Assembly: GCA_051294375.1 (NCBI GenBank)
Contig: CM119264.1
Span: 18,755,581 to 18,819,580, forward strand
From: Paraspadella gotoi
Taxonomy: Eukaryota > Chaetognatha
Length of the DNA stretch: 64,000 bases
Direction of reading: 5' to 3'
Position 1 is the stretch's first letter. Each line of letters opens with the position of its first letter. Below, piece after piece: positions 23,986-35,439 of this stretch. Both the position numbers and the translations under genes were made by a program. The notes beneath the pieces are model-generated. The model saw only the letters and a program-made list of their open reading frames with translations. It searched no databases and was not told the origin of the DNA.

Positions 23986-25150
23986 TTTTTTTTCTTTCCC
24001 AAAATTCTTTTCCCCTATTTTTCCTTTTCCCTCTTTCTATCTTTATCTTTCTTTTTCTTCGTTCGTATTCTTCCCGTCTATCCAGACTCCTCTTTCTATA
24101 ACTAACTTTCACTCTCACTTCTTTTCTGTCTTTCGCTTTCCCTAGATTCGCCTCTTTTTTCAATTTTCCTTTTTTCTCTTTTAACATTTCCTTTTTTTCC
24201 TTTGTCCGCCGGTAGATCTAATAAATAGGTCCTCGACTTCGTCTTCGCCGACAAAGAAAATTGGATTTTCTCGCCAAGATTATTATTTTTCGAACAACCA
24301 AGGGATAAAAACGAAAAAAAAAANNNNNNNNNNNNNNNNNNNNNNNNNNNNNNNNNNNNNNNNNNNNNNNNNNNNNNNNNNNNNNNNNNNNNNNNNNNNN
24401 NNNNNNNNNNNNNNNNNNNNNNNNNNNNNNNNNNNNNNNNNNNNNNNNNNNNNNNNNNNNNNNNNNNNNNNNNNNNNNNNNNNNNNNNNNNNNNNNNNNN
24501 NNNNNNNNNNNNNNNNNNNNNNNNNNNNNNNGAAAAAAGGGAAAAAATAAGGAGATGGTGATTGCCAGGCTAGAAAAATGAGAGAATGGATAAAAAATAG
24601 AAAGTAAAAAAAGTGCAAAAACATGAGGGAGAATAAAAAATAAGGTGAGAGATGAATAAAGCGGAGAAATATGATCGAAACCTGATGTGAAAATGAAGTG
24701 AAGAGGAGAATGAAATACGTGAGAGGATGAAAAGGCGGGAGAGAGAGAAGAGAGAAGGGAGAACATCGACAGAAAGGAGGAAGAAGAAGTGAGGAGAACA
24801 TTAAAAAAAATGAGAAAGAAGGTGACAAAATTATTAATATAATTAATAAAAAAATAAGAAAATAAGACAAAAAATGGGGTAAAGATAAAAAGGAGAAAAA
24901 AGGAGGGAATATATATAGAAGGGAAAATAAAAAAGAAAGAAAGAAAAAAGAAAAAAAAGGTGGGAAAAAAGAGAAAAATGGAGAAAAAAGGAGAGGAAAG
25001 AAGAAGAAAGGAGAAAATGGAGGTAGAGCGGGCGACAGAAAAAGGCGAGAATAAAGCGATGATGAAGAAAAGCGTCGGGTCAATGAATGAAAGCGGAGAT
25101 ATGAATTGTTCAGGAGGAGGCGAAGAGGAAAGAATGGGAGGTGGGTGATG
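23986..25150. repeat. Second pyrimidine-to-purine switch with gap
   Basis: 23986-24220 is pyrimidine-rich, and 24532-25150 is almost C-free purine DNA (GAAAAAAGGG, GGAGAAAAAAGG). A 208-base gap (24324-24531) lies between. The long minus-strand open frame crossing the gap has a Phe/Ser/Leu composition expected from TTC/TCC repeats and is not accepted as a gene. Confidence 0.75.
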
Positions 25151-26040
25151 AGGAAAGAACTTTTCAAGGGAAAACCTTAGACGAATCAGAAATGAATTTA
25201 AATCGAGGAAAAATCAGATGACGACTTTGATTATAAAATCAAAAGGGTTTCGCCTGGGCAGAAGATGTTGGAACAATTTTCTTGCATTCTCGATTATATA
25301 TATTACGCCATTTGTCTCGATTTTGGGACGAATTGTCCTCGTCCTATTTGTTCTCAGAGCGATTGCAGCTTTGTTCTCGTTCCACTCTCCCGCGTCTTGT
25401 GCAGACGACGACGAATTCACATGCTTTTACTTGTTGTTTTGTAGTGAGTCAATAAATAAAATCGTGAATTCTTCCCTCAAGCAAAACAATATTTTCTTTA
25501 ACTCTCACAAGGTCTGGATTTCGTCTTCTGTCTCTTAGCAACAACAAACAAGTTAAACTCGGGATTTAAGCCTCGCAAAATGTTACGAGGCCAAAACTCG
25601 CGAGACGATAACAAAACGTAAAATAGTGAAAACCGAAAATAAAAACTTTTCCGTTGGGGGGCGGGGCGGCCGACGGCGACGCGGCGGCGCCGCGGCGGCC
25701 CGAAGTCGGCGCGCGAGAATCGATGGCGGCGGCGGAGGTCGGCGCCGCTGCTTAAAATTCCCCGGCGCTTTTGACTTAAAGCGTCGTTGGAGTTTGAAAT
25801 ATTTCAGAGCCTCATTTTTGCCCGCTGCATACAAACGATGTTGGAAACCACCAGAGCCCATAAAGGAACCCAGAGGTGAACCTCTTTTTTTTACTCACTC
25901 ATGTAAAAACTCCCGAGTGAAAAAAAAAGGAGACAAAACGAGCGACTCGACGTCACCAAAAAAGTTATCTAGTCTTCGTCGTCGTCGTCGTAGTCGTCTT
26001 GATCGTCTATTTTATCGTCGTCATCATCGCCTCCACTTAC
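25151..26040. other. Mixed stretch with a CpG-rich island-like patch
   Basis: 25655-25760 is very GC-rich (GGCGGCGCCGCGG) and may be a CpG patch. Both strands are open across it, so no frame can be chosen. 25975-26035 is a (CGT)n-like repeat inside the intron after the exon at 26041-26218. Confidence 0.5.
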
Positions 26041-26218
26041 CTTGCAGGTGACCATGAAGACGGGCGCGTCTTCGTCGACGAACTGACTTTTCTCGCAGGA
26101 GAGAGTCGGAGAGAATTTCACGTCGATGCGAGGAAATTGACAGAAGGGAAATGAGAGAGACGAGTTCCAGAAATCCTGGTGAGTCACGCCGCAGCGGAGG
26201 GTCTTGCCGTGGTCGGAT
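26041..26218 (-). CDS. Ig-superfamily receptor, exon d (end of Ig2, start of Ig3)
   Basis: This is the cleanest exon in the window. On the minus strand the acceptor CTCTCCCCGCAG is followed by 178 nt and a donor GTAAGTGG. Its first base completes an Arg codon begun by exon c (37864-38093), and the remaining 59 codons have no stop. The peptide starts SDHGKTLRC, the F-strand of an Ig domain with its second cysteine. A linker with two more Cys (FPFCQF, TLSCEK) follows, and it ends APVFMVTCK, the B-strand cysteine of the next Ig domain. An N-S-S glycosylation sequon lies early in the exon. The intron falls right after the B-strand Cys-Lys, as it does after exon b, so the two domains share an intron pattern. 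Expected location is the extracellular face of a membrane. Which Ig family is not known to me. Exon e was not found. Confidence 0.75.
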
Positions 26219-26219
26219 C

Positions 26220-26355
26220 TGCGGGGAGAGGGAGAGAAAGAGAGAGACAGAGAGAGAAGAGGAGAGAGAGAGAGAGGCTCGAGAACGAGATGAGAGAAGA
26301 CGAGATGGGATGAGATGAGAGAGAGGATGAGAGACGAGAGAGAGAGAGAGAGCGT
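26220..26355. repeat. (GA)n microsatellite
   Basis: Interrupted GA tract directly upstream (minus sense) of exon d. On the minus strand it provides a CT-rich acceptor region. Confidence 0.85.
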
Positions 26356-27289
26356 GTATTACGATTAGACCACTAAATAGGAAGTCAAAAGTACAAATAG
26401 GAAGTCAAAAGTTTGTTTAGCCGTTTCAATTTCCTGAAAGGAACGACAACCGATATCGCCTTTCAGGTCTGATAGGTTTTTTTTTCCTTTGTGTTGTTTC
26501 AAAGTACAAATTCCTTCTACAGCATAAACTAAAATCTTGGTTGTCGCGCGCCGTGGTCGTCGTCGTCGTCGTCGTCGTCGTCATCCCTCGTCACCGCAGA
26601 TAACCCTGAGAGAATAAATCATTTCCGCTCCTCAATTAACGCGCTATTCGTCATTCCTCGAGTGAGGTCAATCTTCCCTGAGCGTCGATGACAAATCGTT
26701 TGTTGTCTTCAGATTCTTTTTTTTTTTTCGCTCCCTTCTTTATTTTCAGTCGGTCCGTCGGTACGACCAAATTTTTTTATTGTCGGTAAATCTCCTAAAG
26801 GATCTGAGAACATCGTTTGTCTGTCTGTCAATCCGTCTACCCTTAGTTTTAAATTGTATTTACAAAACAAAATGAAGCTTGAATCTTCAGCAACAAGAAA
26901 AAAAGGCAAAAACATAAACCTGAGTCGTCATCGTGCTTTGGTCAGGAAATGTTTATTGAATAATATTTCGTCTTATCGATGATGGATGATGAATGACGAT
27001 TTAATATCTCCGAAATCCGAGGATGAGCAAAAAAAAAAAAGGCAGAGAAAGAAAGAGGATTAAGATAAAGTGAGAAATGAAAAGAAAGAAATGGATTGTT
27101 CAAGATCGACCGCCTACTGCCCAGTCCATATTTTTCTAGCCTCTTTAGCGATAATGGGGTCGCCCATGTAGAGATTTCTGCATTTATCCACAAACCAGCT
27201 TGATCAGTGATCAACGATGACCTGCCATCTTGCTTCCACATTGGTTGTCCAAAATTAGAGTTCTGTTCCTCTGTCACTTCTCACGTCAC
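26356..27289. other. Stretch with (CGT)n repeat, no gene seen
   Basis: (CGT)n lies at 26548-26582. The surrounding AT-rich DNA has no supported exon. Confidence 0.5.
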
Positions 27290-27402
27290 CGCGGCGAACT
27301 CGACATCACGGCCGCACGACAGGACATCCCGGGAATCCGATCAAATTTTTTTTCGACGAAGATGAATTCGAAAACCAAAGTTGTTTGCGTGGATCTTCCT
27401 CG
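27290..27402 (-). CDS. Candidate exon on the Ig strand, low support
   Basis: On the minus strand a strong acceptor (CTCCCCCCCACCCCAG) is followed by 113 nt to a weak donor (CGCG followed by GTGACG). One frame is open throughout (phase 0 in, 2 out) and reads TTLVFEFIFVEKKF then GMSCRAAV, loosely like Ig E-F strands. The phases equal those of exon c. It lies 5' of exon d in the minus sense, where exon c already joins d perfectly, so it would have to be an alternative exon, an exon of another gene, or displaced by misassembly. A second frame contains a Trp (KQLWFSN) but ends at a stop. Confidence 0.2.
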
Positions 27403-28320
27403 CTGGGGTGGGGGGGAGAGACCGGGGGATAGATCCGGGTAACAAGGCGGCTTGGCCCTGCCAAATCCTGCCATCTCGCATTCGTCCTTTTACTCCGCAT
27501 CACTTTTTCTCTATCCTCATTTTTCTCCCATTTCTTTTCCTTCTCTTTCTCCATATTTCGACTTCTCTCTCTTCTCCTTTCTAAATCTCTCTGTCTACTA
27601 TCTCCGTTTTCTTTCTCGTTTGTCTCCGAACATCTCTTCTCCCTTCATCCGCCTCTTTCTCTCGATCCCTTTCCGAATCGTTCCCCTCATCCATTACAAA
27701 AACATTTCTCTCTTCGATGATATTTTCAAAAAAAGATTTAGAGAAAAAAAACGTCATCGCAAATCGACGGGAAAAAGGGAACGAATTCGTTGGCTCGAGT
27801 CTCCCGAGCGCCATCCACTTTTCTTTGCCTTTTTGTCAAATAGGTTTTTTTTTCTTTTTTTTTTTTGCCACTAAAATTAACGATTTTTAGATTCTCTATC
27901 GCCCCCTTGATATTGCCATCTCATCGTTGTAATCTCCATTTAGTTCTTATCTTATTTTATTTTTAATTCATCTCTTTCAACTTAATTTATTCGTCGATGC
28001 CGTCTCATCATTTGCCATCGGATCCCCGGGACGAGGGCCGAGTTTTTTTCTTTCTTTTTTTGCCAAGAGAGACACAAAAAAAATTGTGAATGGAGCGAAG
28101 AAAAAGTCGTTATTCAGTCCAGCGCCGTACATTGACAACGACATTGAGAGAGCGAGTCTCTCGGACCAGAAAGTGTTTTATGAGAGCGCGCACTCTCTCT
28201 TCAACTTTCTCTCTCGGCCTTCCGAGTCGCTAGTTTGAGTCGAAGTTAAAACGACTTTTAAGGACCGAGAGATGAAAATAAAAAGTCCTTTAACTGTCGC
28301 AAAGTGTCTCTGCTGAGGGA
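27403..28320. other. Single-copy stretch, no gene seen
   Basis: Pyrimidine-rich at 27480-27680 (CTCTTCTCC words), then mixed DNA. Short frames on both strands are composition-driven. Confidence 0.5.
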
Positions 28321-28329
28321 GGGTAGAGT

Positions 28330-28394
28330 GAGAAAATAGAGAGAGAGGAGAGAGAAGAGAGAAAGAGAGAAGAGAGAAATATAGAAACTTAGAA

Positions 28395-28443
<49 letters not shown>

Positions 28444-28445
28444 GA
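28330..28445. repeat. (GA)n microsatellite at the edge of the inverted repeat
   Basis: Homology with the right arm (42045-42095) stops inside this tract, which makes it a likely false join between single-copy DNA and the inverted arm. Confidence 0.85.
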
Positions 28446-29144
28446 GGGAAAGTAAGATAAAAGGACTCTAGGCTTTCAGGTCGAAGGGAAAAAGTGCGGT
28501 TATGAAAATAATAAAAGAAATCGAACCATGTATCGCAGCGATGACAGCACGCCCTGGCGAGGCAGACGTTGTGAGAAGGTGGGCTGGAATCTCAGTATTG
28601 ACTCAGCATACCTTTGTATGTCTGGTGCTGGTGCGTAAGTGAGCCAAAAACATTTTCACGATAACAGTGAATTTCTCAGCGAAAGGTAACCCTTCGATGA
28701 AAAGGCAGAGATAGCCGGTGCGCGGCGGAAAATAAAGTAAGGAGAGCGAGCGATGATCTTAGCATAAAAATGAGTGAAAGTTAATCTTGAAAAGGATTCG
28801 ACGTCAGGGTGTAATACATAAATGATGATCGTGAGAACGCTATTAAAAAGGGTCTGCTTAGGAGTGAGACGGGAAAGGGCGTGAATGTTCGGTGGTGTGA
28901 AACTCGGGAGACAACGCGATGAAAACAGCGACGCGCTGAACGAACGAATCGTTTGGTCATCTCTCAGTGAATCAGAACCGCGTGATTGTGTCACCCGATT
29001 TTGTGAGACTTCATCGATTCGTGACCTCCCCATCTCCGCGGGAATCCACTTCCGCGACGAACCGAGTCTTTTGACAAAAACACGAATAATTGAGACAATG
29101 AGTTAGAGGAGAAGCGACTTCTTCTAAGCCCCAGAATCGGGGTC

Positions 29145-29175
29145 TTGATCTCTTTCTCTCTCTCGCTCTCTCTCG

Positions 29176-29223
<48 letters not shown>

Positions 29224-29235
29224 TCTCCTCCTCTC
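29145..29235. repeat. (CT)n microsatellite
   Basis: Interrupted by GCTC units, and mirrored at 41297-41392 and 48402-48490. Confidence 0.9.
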
Positions 29236-30101
29236 GGTACAATTATCATGTTAAGCTAGTTGTTATGAAAGAGTATAAAAGTCTTTCCTAAAAAAATAAA
29301 AACTTGATTAGCTTTAAAATATTTCGTTCGGGTTTTAAAAATGTCAAAAACCTTCGGTTCGATCTTCGACGGAGCGAATTGAGAACAAATTGAAAAGACG
29401 AAGAAAAAAAAAGTGGAAGTGAATAGTTTCTCGCCGACCTCGCTACCCACGACTCTCCTTCTCTGTATACCCTCATCCGTCCTAGAGTTGCCGGTTGCTC
29501 TGCCGTCGACCGAGCCGGCACCTCCGACGCAGCCGACAGCCGCCGTAGCAGCCGCCGGGCCGCGCAATCTTTTTCAAGACCATTAACGTCGCTTTATCTT
29601 TCGGTTATCGGCCCTTCCTAGTTTTTTTCTCTTTCTTTCTCTCCCCGTTTTTTTTTTTTTTGTCAGGAACTTTCTTTTTTTTTTTTTTTTAAACATTTTT
29701 CCTGGCTTCTCTTTGCTTGTTTTATTTTTCTCTCTTCTTAATACGATTCTGCTTGAGACTTTTCCCAAGAATTTTTTTCTTTTCTTTTTTTTCCTCACCC
29801 TACGATTTTTTTGCGCCTTTCACCTAAAGTCGAAACCTTTCGTTCTTCTTTTTTTTCTTCGAAACCTTGTTGTTCTTATTCTTTCTTTCCTCCAAGTCTA
29901 ACTTTTTTTTTATGAATAAATTCGTTGTTGAGACAACGACAACTACGACTATCTGGACAATCAGTACAACAACGACCCTTGGGTCACATAGAACGCCAGA
30001 ACTCTTGCCTCACTTTCCCTTGGTCGCCGTAAACTCGACATAACACAATCACAGTTGGCCCGAGCTCACGCTCCCTATACTCTCCCCTCTTCCTTTTTTA
30101 G

Positions 30102-30221
30102 GATCTGGCCTCCGGGTTCTCCCCCTACGACCCAGCACCCCAGGAAAATACGTTTCCTGGTTGGATTCGGAAAAACAATCTTACCGATGGTCATCAGACA
30201 CGTGGATCCGGAGCGACGCCG
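30102..30221 (+). pseudogene. Ig receptor exon a, frameshifted copy in the left arm
   Basis: Acceptor (TTCCTTTTTTAG) and donor (GTGAGT) are kept, but relative to 47436-47560 it lacks several single bases (for example GGATCTGG for GGATCCTGG and CACCCCAGG for the intact ACCCACCAGG) and has one extra base. The frame is broken. The changes are all short indels, which points to sequencing error more than to true decay. Confidence 0.7.
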
Positions 30222-31059
30222 GTGAGTCGCTGAGAGGACGACGACCTAGTTTTTTTCTGTTCTGGATTTGGCATTATTCTAGAAAAAGATCATAATTATT
30301 TAAAAACAGTTAAACAATAATTTCCTTATTCTGAATTTAATTTTAATCTCCAATAACTATCCCTGACCACTAACTTAATCTTTAACTTTAAAAACATTGA
30401 CTAAATTTCTGATTTAACTGAATAAGGGCGCTTTATAATAAGTACTTTGAATCATTGTTCACCACAAAAAATATTTTAAAAGAAAAAAAAAAATATTCGG
30501 ATCAGAGGAAAAAGAAAATCAAACTTTTATCGGATTAAAAAAAAAAAAAGAACACATGTGGACTAACATCGAATTGACAGTTTTGAACCAAAATAATAAA
30601 AGAATAATTTGGGCGGGGAGAAACCTTCGCCTGGGGTAAAGGAGGGGTGCTTAAAGATTGAAAAATCAAATTAAAGCCCCACTTGTAAAAAAAAAAAAAA
30701 GTCGTCTCAACTAAAAAAAAAAAAAAAAAAAAAAAAAAATGAGGAGGTGAAGTTTTTCACTTTTAAATCGTAATCCCCGGAGGCTCCCTTTATCCCCTTT
30801 ACAGTTTTTCTCGCTGCTGTTCTGCATAAACCTCGCTCCAAACCTTTCCAGTTTCTCAACTTCGGCCCCCTGAGAGAGAAGAAGAGAGAGAGAGAGAGAT
30901 GAGAGAGAGAAGAGAGAAGAGAGAGCAGGAGAGAGAGAGAGGCGCGCTAAAGACAGAGGACATATTTCTTTTTTTTTAACTTTTTCGCTTTCCTCTAAAG
31001 TGGGGGTTACAGGGGGGAAAAAACTTTTACGCGGACTTTCTAAACGCTTTTCATTACTT

Positions 31060-31119
31060 AATTCCTCTCTCTCTCTTTCCTCTTTCCTCCCCCTCTTCTT
31101 TCTCTCTCTCTCTCTCTTC

Positions 31120-31169
<50 letters not shown>

Positions 31170-31205
31170 CTCTCTCTTCTCTCTCTCTTCTCTTTCCTCT
31201 CCTCT
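31060..31205. repeat. (CT)n microsatellite before exon b copy
   Basis: Mirrored by (GA)n at 39345-39500 and 46445-46605. Confidence 0.9.
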
Positions 31206-31238
31206 CCCGCCCTTTTTTTCCGCCTGTCCGCCCACCAG

Positions 31239-31356
31239 GGTCTACATGTGCGGCAACATTCAATTATTGACATTTATTCATCACGACCAGTCCCATCTGA
31301 GTCCACCAATCTCGACCTTTACGAGGGGCTGCCTGCCGTCCGTTCGTACCTGCAAG
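31239..31356 (+). pseudogene. Ig receptor exon b, frameshifted copy in the left arm
   Basis: The acceptor CGCCCACCAG and donor GTAAGT are conserved. Length is 118 nt against 116 nt in the intact copy (46299-46414), with several compensating one-base changes that break the frame around the middle (TATTGACATTTATTC replaces the intact TATACATTATTC region). Confidence 0.7.
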
Positions 31357-31687
31357 GTAAGTTCCGCTGGAGTTCGGCGATCGACGGGAGGGTTTGGGTG
31401 GGAGTTAAGGGGTGAGGAATCCCAGCCTGGAGGAATTGTGAAAGGGAATTTCGAATTGGATTCGTCGAAATGTAACGTATAGGACAAAAAGATCATGTAC
31501 ATAGTAATATTTTATTATGCAGTTTTCTTTCTATGATTATGTTAATGTTATTATTTATCTTATGTGAATATTTGTAGAGGAAAATGGCGAAGTGGAATGG
31601 CGAATCGGGCAGAGAGTGTCTCAGTGGGTGAGATGGCAGAGGAGCGTTGAAGCGAAAAGTTAACGGTTTATGGACGACATCGTGGCT

Positions 31688-31689
<2 letters not shown>

Positions 31690-31729
<40 letters not shown>

Positions 31730-31734
31730 GAGAG

Positions 31735-31769
<35 letters not shown>

Positions 31770-31785
31770 AGAGAGAGATGAAGAA
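31690..31785. repeat. (GA)n microsatellite
   Basis: Mirrored by (CT)n at 38778-38858. Confidence 0.9.
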
Positions 31786-32479
31786 GAATTGAACATTTAT
31801 TGGAAGGAGATAAGTGAAGAGCACTTAAGTCAAACGAACAGGGTTTAATTGATTTAAACGATAATCTTTTATTTATTAATGTTTTCGTCATTCGGCACCT
31901 GTTCCCTTGTTTAAAAAACTTTTTTTGAGAATTGATTTTTTCTGTCGGCTTCAATTAAGTCACTTTTTGAAATGAGCGATTGATGAATATTTATTAGCAT
32001 GGTCATGACCCATTGGTCAGACTTAGCTCTCCCAATAGCTTGGAAAACAACAACGTGGTTCTGACGTGAGTTGTGACTGAAAATACTGTTACGCATGTTT
32101 CTCTTCTCTCTGACGAGGCAATTTATAAAAAGCTTCCTCCAATCAGAACCTCCTTGCAAATAGATCCAGCGAAAGTCTTTCCAGTTAGCTTTCCTCGGAG
32201 ATGACAGTCGTAATATCGGCGAATGATGGTCGAGGAGCAATTGGATGCGGGAACAGAATCTGTTTTTCGATTAATCACATTTAAGATGTCGCGCGGTCCG
32301 CGGTAGAGGCTTGGATGTTCGCGAAAGGTTAGCCGGTGAAGAGGTGGGTTTTTTTTTAGTTATATTTTGGACAAAGGAAACAAACATAATACTCAACTCT
32401 TATCATTTATCTCACTTTACCACTATACTCAAAAATTCTGTCACATTCATCCCAACCGCTTTTACCACTCCCTCTCTCA

Positions 32480-32710
32480 TCAACCACCTTCGGCGGACTG
32501 CGACAGAATTGAGTTGGGCCTCGGGCAAGCGAAACCGCCTGGGGAAATCCGTTGCGGCGGGACCGAATGACGCGGGGCCACCGACGGCGTCGGAAGGCGG
32601 CGCCGATGACGAGGACGGGCGCGACATTACGTGGGCGAGGGAATGAGAGGAGGGGCGAGAGAGGAAAGAGGAAGGAGGACGGTGGCCACCATCAAATTCA
32701 CGCCCAACAG
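32480..32710 (+). pseudogene. Ig receptor exon c, frameshifted copy in the left arm
   Basis: Same exon as 37864-38093. The acceptor AG is damaged (CTCTCATCAACC where the other arm has CTCTCAGTCAACC), and several G/C runs differ in length. The donor AACAG/GTAAAAAG is intact. Confidence 0.7.
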
Positions 32711-33357
32711 GTAAAAAGAGAAAAAGAAAATGAAATGTGATTATTATCTATGATTTAATTAAATTTCAAAATGGACTGACATAAGGCCTGTTGATAAGAG
32801 AACGAAAAATGGACACAATAACCCATGACATTTAAATTCACCTGCGGAAATGGTGAATAATCCTATAATGAGATGGCGTTCGAAACCGAAAAAGTAACCT
32901 TACTAACTGAGGCAAGGGAAGGCTACAATCAGGCGACAAGAGAGATGGACACATGGACGACAGACTGGACAGACGATCGGACTCAGAGATCGGACACAGA
33001 TCATTTAATCATACCAACAAAAGACAGAGGACAAAAGCCAATGGACAGATGAACAGAGGTGCAGACAGCAAACCGATAAGAGATATCGGATATATAGAAT
33101 TAAAGATAAACGGGGGACATACGGAAAAAAGAGATAGACAGGAGAGGAGACGAAGAGACAGAGCGGCCAGAGGGTCTCGGAGAGAGGGCGTTCAACCGAC
33201 GGGCACGAGCTTCAAACGGTGCGTGGGAGGACCTGAGTGGGAATTTTAATGGAGCGATTGAAGCCGGATTAATTGTTTAGAGGGGACAGGAAGGTTGGCT
33301 TTTGCGGTTTAGGCGCTCATAAACGTTGAATTAACGGCGCAGTGGCCGGTGGTGGAG

Positions 33358-33363
33358 AGAGGA

Positions 33364-33426
<63 letters not shown>
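33358..33426. repeat. (GA)n microsatellite
   Basis: Mirrored at 37155-37242. Confidence 0.9.
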
Positions 33427-33451
33427 TGGCGTGATGACACTCGTTCACTCA

Positions 33452-33528
33452 CGACTGTTCGCAATGACCACTCGAGGTATTCCTGACGAGGCGCGCCGCC
33501 CAGGTGCAGTGCAGGTTTCATTGAAGAC
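33452..33528 (-). pseudogene. Left-arm copy of the candidate exon at 37056-37132
   Basis: Same sequence as the plus-strand candidate in the right arm, with the donor side altered (CACTCACGACTG where the right arm has CACTCACCGACTG). See that entry. Confidence 0.3.
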
Positions 33529-34028
33529 CTGGTTTGATATAAGCGAAGAGAAAGGTTTCGTTGCATCGAAGTTTAGACATACGTAGTAGTGAGAGAGAGT
33601 AAGCAGTTTTTCGGAATGCGGATCATAATTAAATTTCAACATGTATTTACAATTTTTATAGTTATTGTTTTGCAGTTGAAACTAACCAATCTATTCACTA
33701 TCGGAGATATGGAGATATCACAAAATGACTTTTTTTTATTACAAGTAACATTTAAAATATTCTTTTTCTGGTATTTGAAGAGAATCGTATTGTGATAAAG
33801 CGAAGAATTTGATTAACGGAGTCTGAAACGACTATGAGGACGACCGTACTGCACGACAGACAACAGCACAACAACGATAGAGGCGGCTTTCTTGGATAAC
33901 GACTCTCACTCGACGATTTCCCTCGCTCCTCGTTTCTCACCAGTTTCGATGTTATCACAAGCATCTGCCTTTGTGATGATAACACCGCCGAGAATTCCGT
34001 GCATCACATAATCTTGTGACATATTCAC

Positions 34029-34032
<4 letters not shown>

Positions 34033-34109
<77 letters not shown>

Positions 34110-34165
34110 CTCTCTCTCTGTCTCTTCTCTCTCTTCTCTCTCTCTCTCTCTCTCTCTCTCCACCT
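34033..34165. repeat. (CT)n microsatellite
   Basis: Mirrored by (GA)n at 36423-36555. Confidence 0.9.
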
Positions 34166-34299
34166 TTTCGCAATCAATTACAGTCCCATGAGGAGATGTT
34201 CCTTTTTCTGAGGAGCCACGAGTGCATGCGTGAGGACGTGATGATGTGCCGACGGCATTTATTTGATGCATCACACCGTAGTGACTCAGTAATTTCATT

Positions 34300-34316
34300 C
34301 ACGAGAGAGAGAGAGG

Positions 34317-34393
<77 letters not shown>

Positions 34394-34395
34394 AC
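34300..34395. repeat. (GA)n microsatellite
   Basis: Mirrored by (CT)n at 36185-36282. Confidence 0.9.
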
Positions 34396-35040
34396 GAAAT
34401 AAACGAGGAAAAACGACTAGGGATAAAGCGAAAAGTTCGCTGGTTAATCGAGGGCGAAGAAGAACTCGGAAAAGTGCGCTTGAGCGGGAAGCTCCTCGAG
34501 GCGAGCGCTCGGAAGGGGAGGCGACACTGGCTTAACGTAAGAGCGCAACTGGAGAGCGATTTAAAAAATTGACAAAAAGAGTATTTTGTGTGGACCCTTG
34601 AACAAAAGTGTCGAGAATGGATAATTAGAAAGAAAAATGAAAGATAAGCAAATATTTGACTATTTTATTATATTAATCAATAATATTATATTATTCAATA
34701 GTGAAGGGAAAAAATACATAAGAGACAAATCGCTTATTATCATTCTTTCCTCGGTTTTGTCGGGAAATAGAATTTGTTCAAAGGGAATTAGTTACAAATC
34801 TAAGAAGCGCCACGCATCTCGTCTTTAGGAGGATTAACTTGAAGAAAACGAAAATCTTTAAATATCACAGATTTCAAATTGCACACTCATTAAAAGAAAG
34901 ACGATGTAAAGAATTCAAAGTTGAGGCCAGATTGCGATGAATCGAAGCGGAGAAGAAAGGAACAAAAGACGACCGCTCCCGACTAAAAAATAGCTGACCT
35001 CGTTTCACGCGGTCGCGAATTCTCTCTTTCGCTCTCACGC

Positions 35041-35309
35041 TTGCTATNNNNNNNNNNNNNNNNNNNNNNNNNGAGAGAGAGAGAGAGAGAGAGAAATATG
35101 AGCATAAAGACTTGTTCCTCTTTCGAAGAACACAAGTTTTTTTTTTTAAATTAAATTCTTTCCGAGTTTCCGACGACGACTTTGTCGTGTTAACTGTCAA
35201 GTTGTTGACACGACTGCATGTCGCACAATCGTTCTCGTTGTTGTTAATGTTGTCATTCGTTCTCTCGAGACATCTGAAGATAACCGGACTGAAAAAAGAG
35301 AGAGATATG
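35041..35309. other. Spacer between the inverted arms, with 25-base gap
   Basis: The gap 35048-35072 lies at the arm tip. The remaining ~235 bp occur once in the window and may be real flanking sequence beyond the fold-back point. No gene is visible in it. Confidence 0.75.
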
Positions 35310-35439
35310 CAAGGCGTGGAGAGCGAAAGAGAGAATTCGCGACCGCGTGAAACGAGGTCAGCTATTTTTTAGTCGGGAGCGTTCGTCTTTTGTTCTTTCT
35401 TCTCCGCTTCGATTCATCGCAATCTGGCCTCAACTTTGA

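Larger units (their letters stand above)
28450..35040 (+). repeat. Left arm of a ~6.6-kb inverted repeat (fold-back)
   Basis: Its reverse complement matches 35310-42130 throughout, including non-repetitive intron and exon sequence, with only indels and microsatellite length changes. Ig exons a, b and c lie in it on the plus strand (30102, 31239, 32480), opposite to the intact exon d at 26041. This fits a fold-back chimera or misassembly, though a true inverted duplication is possible. Confidence 0.9.

Noticed and set aside
24283-25167. 294-codon hydrophobic minus-strand ORF
   Set aside because: Crosses the 208-base gap. The remainder is the complement of purine-only DNA, which encodes Phe, Ser, Leu and Pro by composition.
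25969-26040. Plus-strand poly-Val 'membrane helix'
   Set aside because: Product of (GTC)n repeats read in one frame. The minus strand here is the intron after exon d.
31000-31482. 160-codon plus-strand ORF
   Set aside because: A CT microsatellite fused to the frameshifted exon b copy; only 31239-31356 is exon-derived.
34016-34402. Ser/Leu- and Arg/Glu-rich ORFs over GA/CT tracts
   Set aside because: Pure translation of dinucleotide repeats. The same applies to similar frames at 12022-12287, 36281-36634, 38623-39043, 46239-46667 and 53550-53744.
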